Shown piece after piece: positions 8,291-18,182 of a stretch of 64,000 nucleotides of DNA (its first letter is position 1; every line of letters starts with the position of its first letter). Under the pieces are notes generated by a model. That model did no database searches. It was not told the DNA's origin and saw nothing but the letters and a program-made list of their open reading frames with translations. The DNA comes from DASRFR01 sp035651455 (lineage in GTDB: Bacteria > Acidobacteriota > Terriglobia > Terriglobales > Acidobacteriaceae): positions 434,001 to 498,000 of the forward strand of contig DASRFR010000047.1 of the NCBI GenBank assembly GCA_035651455.1, given 5' to 3'. Position numbers and translations under genes: made by a program.

Positions 8291-8763
8291 AACGCCTCCT
8301 CAACCGCAGCCTCGCGGTGACGACTTCTCTTGCGTTTCATGCCATACCACAAAACGATGGCCAGCCCGCCAACTACCGTGCCCGCCCCGATTGCCATCGC
8401 ACCCGAAGATACAAACAGCACTGCCAGGTACAACGAGAGTCCCAGGGAAGCGGCAAACGGCAGGAGAGCGGCAAACATGACGTTGCGCACCAACTGATTC
8501 AGCTCGCGGCTGTCCCTTCCTCTTTTCGCGATGCGGTGATAAGGAGCGGGCAGAATAAACAGCACGATGGCGAACAGGATGAAGCACAACGCAACCAGCA
8601 GGATCCATTGCGACGCGCGGGACATCTTGCCGTACCCGGGCTCAAAAACCGTGCGATAAAAGCATCCCACCAGGATCTGCGCGCCCAGGATCAGGGTGCG
8701 AGCCTCATCCAAAGCGTTCTGCGTTTTGTTTTTGACGTCAGTCCCAGACCCGGTCGCTGCCAA
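8266..8763 (-). CDS. DUF6328-type membrane protein, first paralogue
   Basis: A 165-residue inner-membrane protein with a short soluble N-terminus (ALDEARTLILGAQILVG), three to four hydrophobic helices and a basic C-terminus (MKRKRSRHREA). The family signatures LDEARxLxLGAQ and PAPYHRIAKRG match those of the next gene, so this is a tandem duplication. No catalytic residues are evident and the role is not known. The gene overlaps the start of its paralogue and the two are probably co-transcribed. Confidence 0.7.
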   Translation of the reverse strand: MAATGSGTDVKNKTQNALDEARTLILGAQILVGCFYRTVFEPGYGKMSRASQWILLVALCFILFAIVLFILPAPYHRIAKRGRDSRELNQLVRNVMFAALLPFAASLGLSLYLAVLFVSSGAMAIGAGTVVGGLAIVLWYGMKRKRSRHREAAVEEALSQATRRS

Positions 8764-8963
8764 TTTTGTCCCTCAACGTGTTGCGAACCCATGTTAAGGA
8801 TGTCAGGCAGGCCCCAGCGGTTTTTCGAGAAAGCGAATCAGGCTCTATAAACTTTTGCCGAAATCCTCAAAAACAACGCCGCCAACTCGAGAGGAGTGTG
8901 ACGGTTGTCATTTCGGGCCTAGCGGAAACCCGCATCTGCCTTTGTCCGGACAGGCTTGCGCGG

Positions 8964-11030
8964 TTACCTCGCCGCTGTCGCCTGCACCAGTTTTTCCACC
9001 TGCCCGGCCACCACCAGCAATAATTGCGCGTTCGGCTGCTTGGCCCCTGCAATCTCCGCCAGCTGCTGAGTTCGCCAGGACTCCGGGGATGGCCGGCCGC
9101 TTTGCAGGTAATCCATCGCCGCCAGTCCCGCCGCTCCCAGGGCGGAAAGATTTTGCGAGAGCTGCGCATCTTCCGCCAACAAAAACGATTGCGCAATCAT
9201 GGGCTGCAAGGCCGCACGGTTCTCCTGCCATGCCGCGAGAAGCGAGCGCATCTCCGACCTGGTGCGGTCATCGGCTTTGCCCGCCACCAGAGCGTCCACC
9301 ATGTGCCCGAAACGCCGCGCGGTGTCGCTCTCCGGACGCGCCGCATCGATCAGCCGGTTCAGCGGGGTGGACTGCACCGCCGGCGTCTTGGCCAGCTTCT
9401 CCCGGTCATAATCCTTTACGGGTTCGACCACATCCGCGAGCACCTTCAGCCGGTCAATCTCGCCGCCATCTGCAATCCTGCGCAGCATGGCACCGTAGTT
9501 CGTGTGCTGCGTCAGTCCGAGAAAATCCAGCCGCGCGCTTTCTTTCTCCATGCGCGCGTACATTGAGTCCACGTCGGTCACATTCTGCGGTGACCACAGA
9601 CGCTCGGCGATGGCTGCGGTGCGCGGCCAAATGCGCGAATCGATGTTCTCCGGCGACACGTACTCCGCCCACATGCAGGCCTCGCCTCCCAGCACGCGCT
9701 GCTTCTGCTCCGGCGTGAGGTCCGCCGCCCCATCCCCCAGCGGATCAGCCGCGTAATGCTGTGCCGCCGGCCAGTTCAGATCCACGTAATAGCCCGTTGA
9801 CAGCAGCCCGCGATAACCCTGCCGTGCCGCATCCGCCAGCGACTTCTGTCCCCGCCATGACTGGATGACCACACTCTTGGGCGAATCCGGATTCAGGATT
9901 TCGTCCCATCCGACCATGGTCTTCCCGTGCTTCTCCACGATCTTCTGCACCCGATTTGTGAAGTACGTTTGCAGCTGCTCGTTCGTCTTCATTCCGTGCG
10001 CCCGCATCCACTCCTGGATCTTGGGATTCGCGTCCCATTGCTTGCCGTTCACTTCATCGCCGCCGATATGGAAATAGCGGTCGGGAAAAAGCCTTGCCAT
10101 CTCGCCGATAAACTTGTCGAGGAACTTGTAAACGTCATCATTCGTCGGGTCCATCGCCGGATCGAACACGCCCCACTGCCGCTCGATCTGGTAAGGCCCC
10201 GGCCCGCTCGCCAGTTCGGGGTAACCCACGAACCATGCCGTGCTGTGCCCCGGAATATCGAACTCCGGCACTACCCGAATGCCTCGCTCCTGCGCGTATG
10301 CGATCACCTCGCGCACCTGTTGCTGGGTGTAGTACCGGCCATCGGACCCCCTCTCCTGCAGCTTGGGAAATTCCTTGCTCTCTACCCGGAATCCCTGGTT
10401 GTCCGACAGGTGCCAGTGAAAAACGTTCAGCTTGACTGCCGCCAAGCCATCGAGATTGCGCTTGATCACTTCCATCGGCATGAAATGCCGCGCCACATCG
10501 ATCATCAGCCCCCGCCATGGAAAACGCGGCTTGTCCTCGATCGTGACCGCTGGTACGGCGAAACCGCTCTGCATGGGCTGAACCAACTGCAAAAATGTTT
10601 GCAGCCCTCTCAGCACTCCCAATGTGTTTGGCGCCGAGAGTTCCGCACCGCCCGCGGCAATCTTCAGGCGGTACGACTCATCTTCCCCGAGTTCTGGCAT
10701 GGGCTTGCTCTTTGCCTCCGCGCGGATGATCAATATTGCCGTGCCGGAACCAGGCCCGGGGCTCGCATTTTGCAGCGTCATTCCCGTTTGTCGCGACAGA
10801 TCCCGCAGGAACCGGGCCACTGCCAGGTCAAGGTACGCGTCTCGCGGACTACTGAGTTTTACCGAAAACGCCTGGTCGATGGGCAACTGTCCATTTTCCA
10901 GCCGGTACTGCGCCGGCAAAGGCATGATGGCAAGCTGAGCCGCTTGCGCTTGCAACTGCGCTCGGCTGAACGACGAAAAAGCCAATGACATAAAGACAAT
11001 CGCGGTGAACCGAATCCCGAAGGTATGCAT
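8964..11030 (-). CDS. Beta-N-acetylhexosaminidase, GH20
   Basis: Removes terminal beta-linked GlcNAc/GalNAc from glycans such as chitin oligomers or peptidoglycan fragments. The 688-residue protein has a signal peptide (about 1-24, ending SRAQ), an N-terminal GH20b domain (about 35-165) and the catalytic barrel from about 170 (PRFPWRGLMIDVARHF, NVFHWHLSDNQG). The catalytic pair is D325-E326 in HIGGDEV; GGEACMWAEYV and WPRTAAIAERLW complete the family pattern. A helical C-terminal extension of about 150 residues ends at an Ala-rich tail. The protein is likely periplasmic. It is a single-gene unit, so the substrate is not indicated by context. Confidence 0.93.
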   Translation of the reverse strand: MHTFGIRFTAIVFMSLAFSSFSRAQLQAQAAQLAIMPLPAQYRLENGQLPIDQAFSVKLSSPRDAYLDLAVARFLRDLSRQTGMTLQNASPGPGSGTAILIIRAEAKSKPMPELGEDESYRLKIAAGGAELSAPNTLGVLRGLQTFLQLVQPMQSGFAVPAVTIEDKPRFPWRGLMIDVARHFMPMEVIKRNLDGLAAVKLNVFHWHLSDNQGFRVESKEFPKLQERGSDGRYYTQQQVREVIAYAQERGIRVVPEFDIPGHSTAWFVGYPELASGPGPYQIERQWGVFDPAMDPTNDDVYKFLDKFIGEMARLFPDRYFHIGGDEVNGKQWDANPKIQEWMRAHGMKTNEQLQTYFTNRVQKIVEKHGKTMVGWDEILNPDSPKSVVIQSWRGQKSLADAARQGYRGLLSTGYYVDLNWPAAQHYAADPLGDGAADLTPEQKQRVLGGEACMWAEYVSPENIDSRIWPRTAAIAERLWSPQNVTDVDSMYARMEKESARLDFLGLTQHTNYGAMLRRIADGGEIDRLKVLADVVEPVKDYDREKLAKTPAVQSTPLNRLIDAARPESDTARRFGHMVDALVAGKADDRTRSEMRSLLAAWQENRAALQPMIAQSFLLAEDAQLSQNLSALGAAGLAAMDYLQSGRPSPESWRTQQLAEIAGAKQPNAQLLLVVAGQVEKLVQATAAR

Positions 11031-11229
11031 TGAATCGTTTTATCTCGCAGTATTTAGGCTGATTAGAACCAACATCCAACTTGACCTTACATGAACTGGG
11101 AAGCTTAAAGGAACTCCGCCCACGGGGGCAATGATCTGCGTCACGGCTCGTTTGGGAATGTTTGGGACCCCCTCCTGCCCTTATCGGTGGTTACAATCGT
11201 GAGCCGGCACCAGCAGAGCTGGCTTATGT

Positions 11230-11259
11230 TTGACCATTGCCGTGGTAATGTTGGATATT
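11230..11259 (+). promoter_or_regulatory. Promoter for the small 11267 gene
   Basis: TTGACC at 11230-11235, an 18-nt spacer and GATATT at 11254-11259. The expected transcription start falls at or next to ATG 11267, so the message would be leaderless or nearly so. Confidence 0.45.
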
Positions 11260-11266
11260 GTGACGC

Positions 11267-11473
11267 ATGGACGTTGAACGCATCATCGACGACATTGAGC
11301 AGCTGGAGGAAATGTTCGAAGCGCCGGACATCAGGCCGCTAAGCGCAAGCGACATCTCTGCTGCAAATCGCAGGCATGATGAGGCATTAGCCCATAGCCC
11401 CTGGTTTCGGCTGTGGGAGCGATATGGCGTTTGTTGCCGACCCGAGACTCCGGTACTGCACCTGCCTGAATAG
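11267..11473 (+). CDS. Small hypothetical protein, 68 aa
   Basis: Not recognised. The N-terminal half is an acidic amphipathic helix (VERIIDDIEQLEEMF) and the C-terminal half carries HSPWFRLWERYGVC. A promoter-like pair just upstream and the even amino-acid composition support a real gene, but there is no ribosome-binding site. It lies alone between the hexosaminidase and lpxD. Confidence 0.5.
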   Translation: MDVERIIDDIEQLEEMFEAPDIRPLSASDISAANRRHDEALAHSPWFRLWERYGVCCRPETPVLHLPE

Positions 11474-11707
11474 GTCCTGAATCTCCGCCCGCCTCATATG
11501 TGACGATCACCGTGTCTCTCTCCCGGCATTCCAGCCATCACCTCTAAGCCGCGCTCATGCGCAACTCTTCGCGTGCAGACCAGTGTTGAGCTCAAGTTAA
11601 GCGTTTCCGCTCACCCGGAGATTCAGACCCCGATGGATCCTCCTCGCCAAGGGTGAACTGCGCTCACCACTCTGACCCATTACAATCTTCTTTCACCGGA
11701 TCATCCC

Positions 11708-12718
11708 ATGAAACTCTCCGATATCGCCTCGACTCTCCACGCGCGTCTTGAGAACGGCTCTCCCGACACCGAGATCACCGGTGTTGCCGGCATCGAAGAA
11801 GCCGGTCCCGGCCACCTCACCTTCGTCTCCAACCCGAAATACGCCGCCGCTGCTCGCACCACCGCCGCTTCGGCCGTCATCGTCGCTGAGAACTTTCCCG
11901 CGATCTCCACGGCCATGCTGCGTTCCAAAAACCCCTATCTGGCCTTCGCCCACGCGCTCGAACTCTTTTATCAGCCGCCGTCCTACCCGGCATCGGTCCA
12001 CCCTACCGCCGTCGTCCATCCCACGTCGAAGATTGGGAAAAACGCGCACCTCGGACCTTATGTCGTCATCGATCAGGACGTGGTCATCGGTAACAATGCC
12101 GTGCTCCTGGCACACGCAGTGGTGTATCGCGGCGCCCGCATCGGCGACAACTTTTTCGCTCACGCTCACGCCGTGGTGCGGGAACACTGCCGGCTCGGCA
12201 ACAACGTGATCCTGCAGAATGGCTCCGTCATCGGTGGCGACGGCTTCGGCTTCGCCAAGGACGATGCCGGGCGTTGGTACAAGATCGTGCAGTCCGGCCC
12301 CGCCATTCTCGACGACGATGTGGAAGTCCAGGTCAATGCTTGCGTCGACCGCGCCAGTGTAGGACAAACCCGCATCGCGCGTGGCGTCAAGATCGATAAC
12401 CTGGCACAGGTCGGACATGGCTCGACCGTTGGCGAAAACACGCTGCTGTGCGCCCAGGCAGGTCTGGCAGGCTCAACCGAAGTCGGGAAGAACGTGATTC
12501 TCGCCGGACAGGTCGGCGTGGCCGGGCACTGCAAGATTGGCGATGGCGCCATCGCCACCGCGCAAAGCGGAATCCCCAACGATGTCGCACCCGGCGCGGT
12601 GGTCAGCGGCTATCCCGCCATCGACAATAAACTCTGGCTGCGCTGCTGCGCCGTGTTCAACAAACTTCCAGAGTTGGCCAAAGCAGTACGCAAATTCGGA
12701 CTGAGCGCGTCGCACTGA
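11708..12718 (+). CDS. lpxD: UDP-3-O-acylglucosamine N-acyltransferase LpxD
   Basis: Third step of lipid A synthesis: transfers a 3-hydroxyacyl chain from acyl carrier protein to the 2-amino group of UDP-3-O-acylglucosamine in the cytoplasm. It has an N-terminal uridine-binding domain (1-100; LTFVSNPKY) and then left-handed beta-helix hexapeptide repeats (about 100-300). The catalytic His is H237 in DNLAQVGHG, and GGDGFGFA is also diagnostic. Length (336) is normal. The gene shows this is an LPS-bearing bacterium. A TACAAT box (11681-11686) 21 nt upstream is a likely -10. No other lpx gene is adjacent. Confidence 0.95.
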   Translation: MKLSDIASTLHARLENGSPDTEITGVAGIEEAGPGHLTFVSNPKYAAAARTTAASAVIVAENFPAISTAMLRSKNPYLAFAHALELFYQPPSYPASVHPTAVVHPTSKIGKNAHLGPYVVIDQDVVIGNNAVLLAHAVVYRGARIGDNFFAHAHAVVREHCRLGNNVILQNGSVIGGDGFGFAKDDAGRWYKIVQSGPAILDDDVEVQVNACVDRASVGQTRIARGVKIDNLAQVGHGSTVGENTLLCAQAGLAGSTEVGKNVILAGQVGVAGHCKIGDGAIATAQSGIPNDVAPGAVVSGYPAIDNKLWLRCCAVFNKLPELAKAVRKFGLSASH

Positions 12719-12896
12719 CCAGCCAGACAGTTTTCGCATAGAGCGGCTATCGCAACAAGCAGGAATGACGCCGGGGTTCTGAGCGTATCGGGCTGGTACT
12801 ACGAAGATTTACGAAGCAGTGGTTTCAAAAGCAGAAAGGCGAAGGCCACGTTCGCTCCTCCGCGTCGCGCCACACGTAATTCCCGGCCGTAGCCGA

Positions 12897-13888
12897 TCAT
12901 TCCGCGTGACCTCTGTAAACGTCAGCCAGGCAGCCACGGCTTGTCGTTCCAATCTTTTGGAATGTTTCAACCGCCGCGATGCCACGACGGAACGGCGCCG
13001 CAGCATCGAACGTGGCCCCGATTGGTAGCGGCCGCTGCGGTCGATATACCCCCACTTGCCCCCACGTTCCACAGACGCAACGACCTCTGAAAACATGTGG
13101 GCTCGATCGTATTGAATCGCGATGATCCGATTACCGTTCCTGTCCACATAGCCCCACTTGCCCCGGAGTTGCACAGGGGCGACTCCATCGGAGAACGGAT
13201 AGGCGTGGTAATAGGCGGGCTCGATAACCACGTTTCCCGACTTATCCATGAACCCAACCTTCCCGTTCACACGCACAGCGGCAAGACCTTCGGCAAAGTC
13301 TATGCCACTGGCGCTCTGATGCGGGGAAAGCAAAGCAAAACTCCCATCAGATCGGATGTAGCCAACGTTCTTTTCGACGAGCACCGCGGCCAGGCCTTCA
13401 TGGAAATCGCACGCGCCGTCAAATTCAGGAGTGACCCTGGTCATCTGTTGGTTAATAAGAAATAAAATCTACTGTTCTCGCTCACTCGTGCCATGCCGTT
13501 ATCGAACGGTCCCGCGTATCTGAATTTAAATGGAATCAGGACCCTCCCTGCACGATCCACGTAACGCCATTGACCACCCTTCTCCGCCGCAGCGAGTCCC
13601 TCGCTGAACAGGTCGGGAAAAGATCGAGTCTGACGACTGCACGTGGGAACATTGAACGAGCCACTTGTGTCTATTAACCCGCACTGTTGGCCAATGCAGG
13701 CTACTGCGCCGTCCGCCGTAAACTGTCCCGCGACATCGAACCGCGCCGATATTACGATTCCCTGTGCCGACAAATACCCGCATTTACCATGATCTTCAAA
13801 CGGAACCGGACCGGACGTGTTGCAAGCAGATTGCGCGAAGAGCCTGACCCGCGATCACAATGGGCAGCAACATCACGGCAGGCTTCAT
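12897..13888 (-). pseudogene. Secreted WG-repeat protein, broken by three frameshifts
   Basis: The pieces read as one WG-repeat protein spread over three frames. ATG 13888 begins a signal peptide (MKPAVMLLPIVIAGQ) whose frame stops soon after; the mature part (FAQSACNTSGP, then GKCGYLSAQG) is in another frame, so the first shift is near 13830-13860. A second shift near 13455-13475 breaks RFYFL / INQQMTRVTPEFDGA. A third near 13022-13030 breaks GYIDRSGRY / PIGATFDAAAPF, after which the original frame runs on without WG character. Repeats seen include GKVGFMDKSG, GKWGYVDRNG and GKWGYIDRSG. Intact relatives are secreted repeat proteins of unclear role. Confidence 0.75.
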
Positions 13889-14070
13889 GCCGGCTCTCCG
13901 TTGGCCTGGTCAGATGCAGAACTGAATTCTAGGGCGCTGCTGTGTGTGCGTAATACAGGGTTGATAATCCCATTTCACTTCGCCCCGTCAATCACCTACA
14001 AAACAGAAGAAGCAATTGCTAAGGTCTCTCGGTTGTAAGAAGCAGTCCGCTTGCCGGAACGGGCCAACTC

Positions 14071-14766
14071 CTACTTCACCAGCCCACTCTCAATTGCTAT
14101 CCTCACCTTCTCCATCAAGCAGTCCCTGCCCCCAAATTCTTCCGGCTCGATGGGAGCATGAAAAATTACCTTTGCCCTCCCAGGCGTAATCGCGAACCGC
14201 GCCTTCGGCATTATCTCGTGCGTGCCCACCATGGTCACGGGCACCACCGGCACGCCGCTCTCCATCGCAAGATAAAAGGGGCCCTTCTTAAAGGGCAGCA
14301 GCTTGCCGTCAAATGATCGCTTGCCCTCCACGTAAATCGTCATGTTGATACCTTGTCGCACGACCTTCACCGCCTCCTGCACCGCCGCGATCCCCGCTTC
14401 CCGGTTTCCGCGATCCACCGGCACCAGCGAGCCCATGCGCATCGCCTTCCCCAGGATTGGATAGCTGAACAATTCCTTCTTCGCCATCACCGACGTGCGC
14501 CGCGGAATCAGCGGGACCAGGATCGGCGGGTCCAGGTTCGACACATGATTCGACATGAAAATGTACGTGCGCTGCGGGTCCAGCCGGTCCAGCCCTGCGG
14601 TCTCGACTTTAACGCCCGCCAGCCGCACACCGGCAAAAGCGCCCCAGGTGAACATGCGATACAGAAGATTGATCTTTCCGCTGAGGAACGTCCAGGGAAA
14701 GCCGATCAACGCTGCGACCGGAGCCGCCGCGATCCAGAAGCCCAGCATGATCAGCGTGCGGATCAA
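14071..14766 (-). CDS. plsC: 1-acyl-sn-glycerol-3-phosphate acyltransferase (PlsC family)
   Basis: Acylates lysophosphatidic acid to phosphatidic acid at the inner membrane. About 231 residues: an N-terminal hydrophobic helix, then the acyltransferase box NHVSNLD (H74, D79 as HX4D) and the glycerophosphate-binding EGKRS box (E147-S151; usually EGTRS), and PVVPVTMVGTHEIM. The start chosen is TTG 14766, whose TTGA overlaps the TGA stop of the upstream peptidase, with AAGGAGA about 8 nt before it. The longer frame from 14802 only adds basic residues lying inside the upstream gene. Translational coupling to that gene is likely. Confidence 0.85.
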   Translation of the reverse strand: MIRTLIMLGFWIAAAPVAALIGFPWTFLSGKINLLYRMFTWGAFAGVRLAGVKVETAGLDRLDPQRTYIFMSNHVSNLDPPILVPLIPRRTSVMAKKELFSYPILGKAMRMGSLVPVDRGNREAGIAAVQEAVKVVRQGINMTIYVEGKRSFDGKLLPFKKGPFYLAMESGVPVVPVTMVGTHEIMPKARFAITPGRAKVIFHAPIEPEEFGGRDCLMEKVRIAIESGLVK

Positions 14767-16595
14767 TGGCGCATCTCTCCTTCGGCCTCTCCCTTCAACC
14801 ATGCGGCTCGGCGGGCACTCTGTTCCGGCGTCACATGCTCCAGGTTCTTCAATTCATACTCAACTTCTTCCTGGCTGCCCGTCCGCCATTGCAGTTCGCG
14901 CTCCTGGCCATGCCTGCGAATGCGGAGCTTCAGCATGTCTCCCGGCCTTAACAGCTCGATCGCCTGTTTAGGATCACCGCTCTGGCCGTTCACCTCGAGG
15001 ATCTCGTCGCCCGCCGCCAGACCCGCTCGTGCCGCATCCGTATTCGCCTTAACGGCCAGCACCGAAGGCGGCGCATCGAAATTCCGCGTCAGCGTGAACC
15101 CAGGATCCGCCTGCGTATGGTTCTCCTTCACAAGGTGGAGTCCAACCGCCCGGAGGAAATCGTCCCAGGGGATTTCTTCAGTTCCCGCAACATACTCTTC
15201 GAAAAACGGCTGCAGGTCACAGTGGCACACGCTTTCGGCGGCGCCGCGCACTCCCGCCGAATCGTCAAAGTATTTGCCCTGCTTCGCGTAATTCTGATTC
15301 ATCCACTGAAAAAGTTCCCGCAGCGAGGCGCTCCCGTGACTGCCCTCCCTCACCGCCAAATCCAGCATCACGCCTAGCAGCAGCCCCTTGTTGTAGTACG
15401 AAATGCTGCGATCCGGCTCGCGATAGTAGGCATATTTCTCCAGCCATGCATCAAGGCTCGACTGCTCCGCCGATTGCGTGAGGTGTGCCGGCCGCCGCTG
15501 CAACTCTCCGATTTCGTCGGCCAGCTCGTCCAGGAATCGCTGCATCGTGATCAGGCCCGCGCGCAGTTCGATGTAATCCGCCGCTGTGCTGGTCACCCCT
15601 TCGCTGAACCACAGCGCCCGCGTGTAGTTCTCTTTCGTGTAGTCGATCGGTTCGAGCGACCGCGGACGTATGCGTTTCACATTCCACAGGTGAAAAAGCT
15701 CGTGCGCCGTAACATCGGCCAGAGCTTGAGGACGGTCCCGCAGCTCCTGCGCATTCACGTCTATCGCGGTGGAATACGCGTGCTCCATGCCTCCGCCCGC
15801 AGGCCCGCGCGGGAAATGGTAGAGAAACGTGTAAGTGTCAAAGGGCCTGTCGTCCATCCACTCCGTCGACGCCCGGGTGATGCTCTCGACAGTCGCGACA
15901 ATCTTTTCCATATCGAAATCAGCGGGATTGGCGTCGACGACAACTCGGTAATGCGACCCGCCCTGGTCGTAATGACTTTCCTGAAATGTACCGATCTCGA
16001 CCGGTGAATCCACCATCCGATCGTAACTCTCCGCCGTGAATTCCGTCCCTTTGCCGTGCAGGGTCGTGACCACTCGCCACCCTCGTGGCAAGTCTGAAAA
16101 ATCTACGGCCATTGCGGATCCGCGCGCGTCCGCGGGATACATCAGGATCTCAGCCAGGTTAAAAAACGCGTGATGCTCATTGAGCTGTGCTCCAAACGGT
16201 CCCGGTTGGTTGGCAAACATTTCGTACTCAATCTCCACTCCCAGCTCCGTCCCGCCGACCTGCCACGCGCTCTTGTTTAATACCCGCAATGGCAGCGCCT
16301 TTCCGCCAGTCGACCGCGCCCTGATCCAGTTCATGTATTGCGAGAAGTCGCGCACCTGGTACAGCGCATTCCACACCGGCAGTTGCAACTCATGCGCGGC
16401 CGCACCCGGAGGAATTTTTACCTGCACGCGGATCAAATGCTGTTCGGGATTGGCGAGCGAAACTCTGTACTCAATGCGAGAGTCGCCTGCCCACGCGAGC
16501 GCCGACCACCCCAGCAAGGCTGCGATCAGCAGCGGCTGGTGAAATGCAAAAGGAGATTGCCGCCGCAATGGCCGCTCACTGGAGCTCTGCTTCAC
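14763..16595 (-). CDS. M61 glycyl-aminopeptidase-like metalloprotease with PDZ domain
   Basis: A 610-residue secreted zinc peptidase. A signal peptide (about 15-36, ending AWAG) is followed by the beta-rich M61 N-terminal domain and the catalytic domain with H298-E-L-F-H302 LWNVKRIRP; the third zinc ligand is probably E332 in SEGVTSTAADY. The upstream GGGMEHAYST motif is also family-typical. A C-terminal PDZ domain (about 510-590; DAARAGLAAGDEILEVNGQ) likely binds the substrate C-terminus. Relatives cleave N-terminal Gly or Ala residues. The adjacent plsC start overlaps its stop. Confidence 0.88.
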   Translation of the reverse strand: MKQSSSERPLRRQSPFAFHQPLLIAALLGWSALAWAGDSRIEYRVSLANPEQHLIRVQVKIPPGAAAHELQLPVWNALYQVRDFSQYMNWIRARSTGGKALPLRVLNKSAWQVGGTELGVEIEYEMFANQPGPFGAQLNEHHAFFNLAEILMYPADARGSAMAVDFSDLPRGWRVVTTLHGKGTEFTAESYDRMVDSPVEIGTFQESHYDQGGSHYRVVVDANPADFDMEKIVATVESITRASTEWMDDRPFDTYTFLYHFPRGPAGGGMEHAYSTAIDVNAQELRDRPQALADVTAHELFHLWNVKRIRPRSLEPIDYTKENYTRALWFSEGVTSTAADYIELRAGLITMQRFLDELADEIGELQRRPAHLTQSAEQSSLDAWLEKYAYYREPDRSISYYNKGLLLGVMLDLAVREGSHGSASLRELFQWMNQNYAKQGKYFDDSAGVRGAAESVCHCDLQPFFEEYVAGTEEIPWDDFLRAVGLHLVKENHTQADPGFTLTRNFDAPPSVLAVKANTDAARAGLAAGDEILEVNGQSGDPKQAIELLRPGDMLKLRIRRHGQERELQWRTGSQEEVEYELKNLEHVTPEQSARRAAWLKGEAEGEMRH

Positions 16596-16725
16596 GTTTT
16601 CAGGGAAGTTTTTTGGCGAGCGCAGCGCGATGGGATTGTTTCCTCGAATCGAGTTTGGACTGCAACTTTTTAGATTAGCTATCAGGACGCGCCCATACCC
16701 CTGCCGTGACGCTTGGTCAGAGAAT

Positions 16726-18168
16726 TCAGGCTTTCGCTGCTCCGTCGACTACCGTTGCACTCTTTCGGACGCCGCCCAGCCGCGCCGGCAGCTTTTCATA
16801 AATGCCGCCGAAGCCGCCATTCGACAGGATGGCCACCACATCGCCGTGCTGCATCTCCGGCGCCACCATGTGCACGATCGAGTCCACGTCGGCGATAATG
16901 CGCGCCCGCCGCCCGTGCTTTTGAATTTGCATCGCTACCGCCCCCAGATCCAGCCGCTCCGCCTCGGGTATCGCATCCGACTTGAAAATTCCCGCCACCA
17001 CCACCTCGTCTGCGATGGCCAGGCTTTTTGCCAGCTCATTCTGCAGCACATTGCGGCGCATTGTATTCGACCGCGGCTCGAGAATTGCCCACAAGCGTGC
17101 TCCCGGATAACGCGAGCGCAACGCTGTCAGTGTGCCCGCGATCGCGGTTGGATGGTGCGCAAAATCGTCGATGATGGTAATCCCATTCACCTGCGCTTTG
17201 ATCTCCAGTCGCCGCTTCACGCTCTTGAAGGTTTTCAGCGCCTCCCGGATCTCCTCTTTGGAAATCCCATAGCCCGCCGCCATGGCGGCCGCCGCCGTCG
17301 CATTCCACACGTTGTATTCGCCGCCCAACCCGAACTCAAGATCCGCCCAGCGCTCCCCGCCGCGCATCACCGTCCAGCGGGTACGCTCTGGCTCCAGGCG
17401 CAAATCCACGATGCGCCAATCCGCGCGCGCGCTCGATCCGTACCTCTCCACGCCGCAGAACGCCCGCTTTACGCAGCGCTCAACGCTCTCGCCGGTATCG
17501 AAGGCCACCAGTCGCCCCCGTCTCGGCACCAGGTTTACCAGGCGCTTGAATGCCGTCTCTACCGCGTCCAGGTCTTTGTAGATGTCCGCGTGATCGAACT
17601 CCACCGAGCTGAGAATGACGGAATCCGGAAAGTAGTGCAGGAACTTCGGTCCTTTGTCGAAGAAGGCGGTATCGTATTCATCGCCTTCAAGAATAAAGTG
17701 CTCGCCCTCGCCCAGCGCGAAACTGCTGCCGAAGTTTTCCGCGATCCCGCCAATCAAAAACGACGGCCTTCGGCCCGCGCTCGCAAACATCCACGACAGC
17801 ATGGAGGTTGTGGTCGTCTTCCCGTGCGTGCCCGCGACCACAATGACTTCCTTGCCACGCAGAAATTCGTCATGCAGGATTTGCGGCAGCGACACGAACG
17901 GAATCCGCCGGTCGAGCACCTCTTCCAGTTCCACGTTGCCGCGCGAAATCGCATTCCCCACGACCACCACGTCCGGCCGAGGGCTCAGGTTCCGAGCGTC
18001 GAACGGTTGCGCCAAATGAATGCCCAGGGTCTCCAGAAACGTCGACATGGGCGGATACGCCGCTGCGTCCGAGCCCGTCACCTGGTACCCGCGCTCTTTC
18101 AGCATGCCGGCGAGCGATGCCATGGCGGTACCGCAAATTCCGACGAGATGTACGTGCTTCTTCTGCAT
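16726..18168 (-). CDS. mpl: UDP-MurNAc:L-Ala-gamma-D-Glu-mDAP ligase (Mpl)
   Basis: Ligates recovered murein tripeptide to UDP-N-acetylmuramate using ATP, the key cytoplasmic step of peptidoglycan recycling. The 480-residue sequence has the Mur N-terminal nucleotide fold (HVHLVGICGTAM), the ATP loop GTHGKTT (113-119), SVEFDHADIY, the DDFAHHPTAI domain-3 entry and EPRSNTMRR. LGIHLAQPF and MASLAGML fit Mpl better than MurC. Its immediate upstream neighbour in the same transcript (14-nt gap) is LdcA, which produces the tripeptide Mpl uses, supporting the assignment. Confidence 0.93.
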   Translation of the reverse strand: MQKKHVHLVGICGTAMASLAGMLKERGYQVTGSDAAAYPPMSTFLETLGIHLAQPFDARNLSPRPDVVVVGNAISRGNVELEEVLDRRIPFVSLPQILHDEFLRGKEVIVVAGTHGKTTTTSMLSWMFASAGRRPSFLIGGIAENFGSSFALGEGEHFILEGDEYDTAFFDKGPKFLHYFPDSVILSSVEFDHADIYKDLDAVETAFKRLVNLVPRRGRLVAFDTGESVERCVKRAFCGVERYGSSARADWRIVDLRLEPERTRWTVMRGGERWADLEFGLGGEYNVWNATAAAAMAAGYGISKEEIREALKTFKSVKRRLEIKAQVNGITIIDDFAHHPTAIAGTLTALRSRYPGARLWAILEPRSNTMRRNVLQNELAKSLAIADEVVVAGIFKSDAIPEAERLDLGAVAMQIQKHGRRARIIADVDSIVHMVAPEMQHGDVVAILSNGGFGGIYEKLPARLGGVRKSATVVDGAAKA

Positions 18169-18182
18169 TTCGTTTTAGCGCA

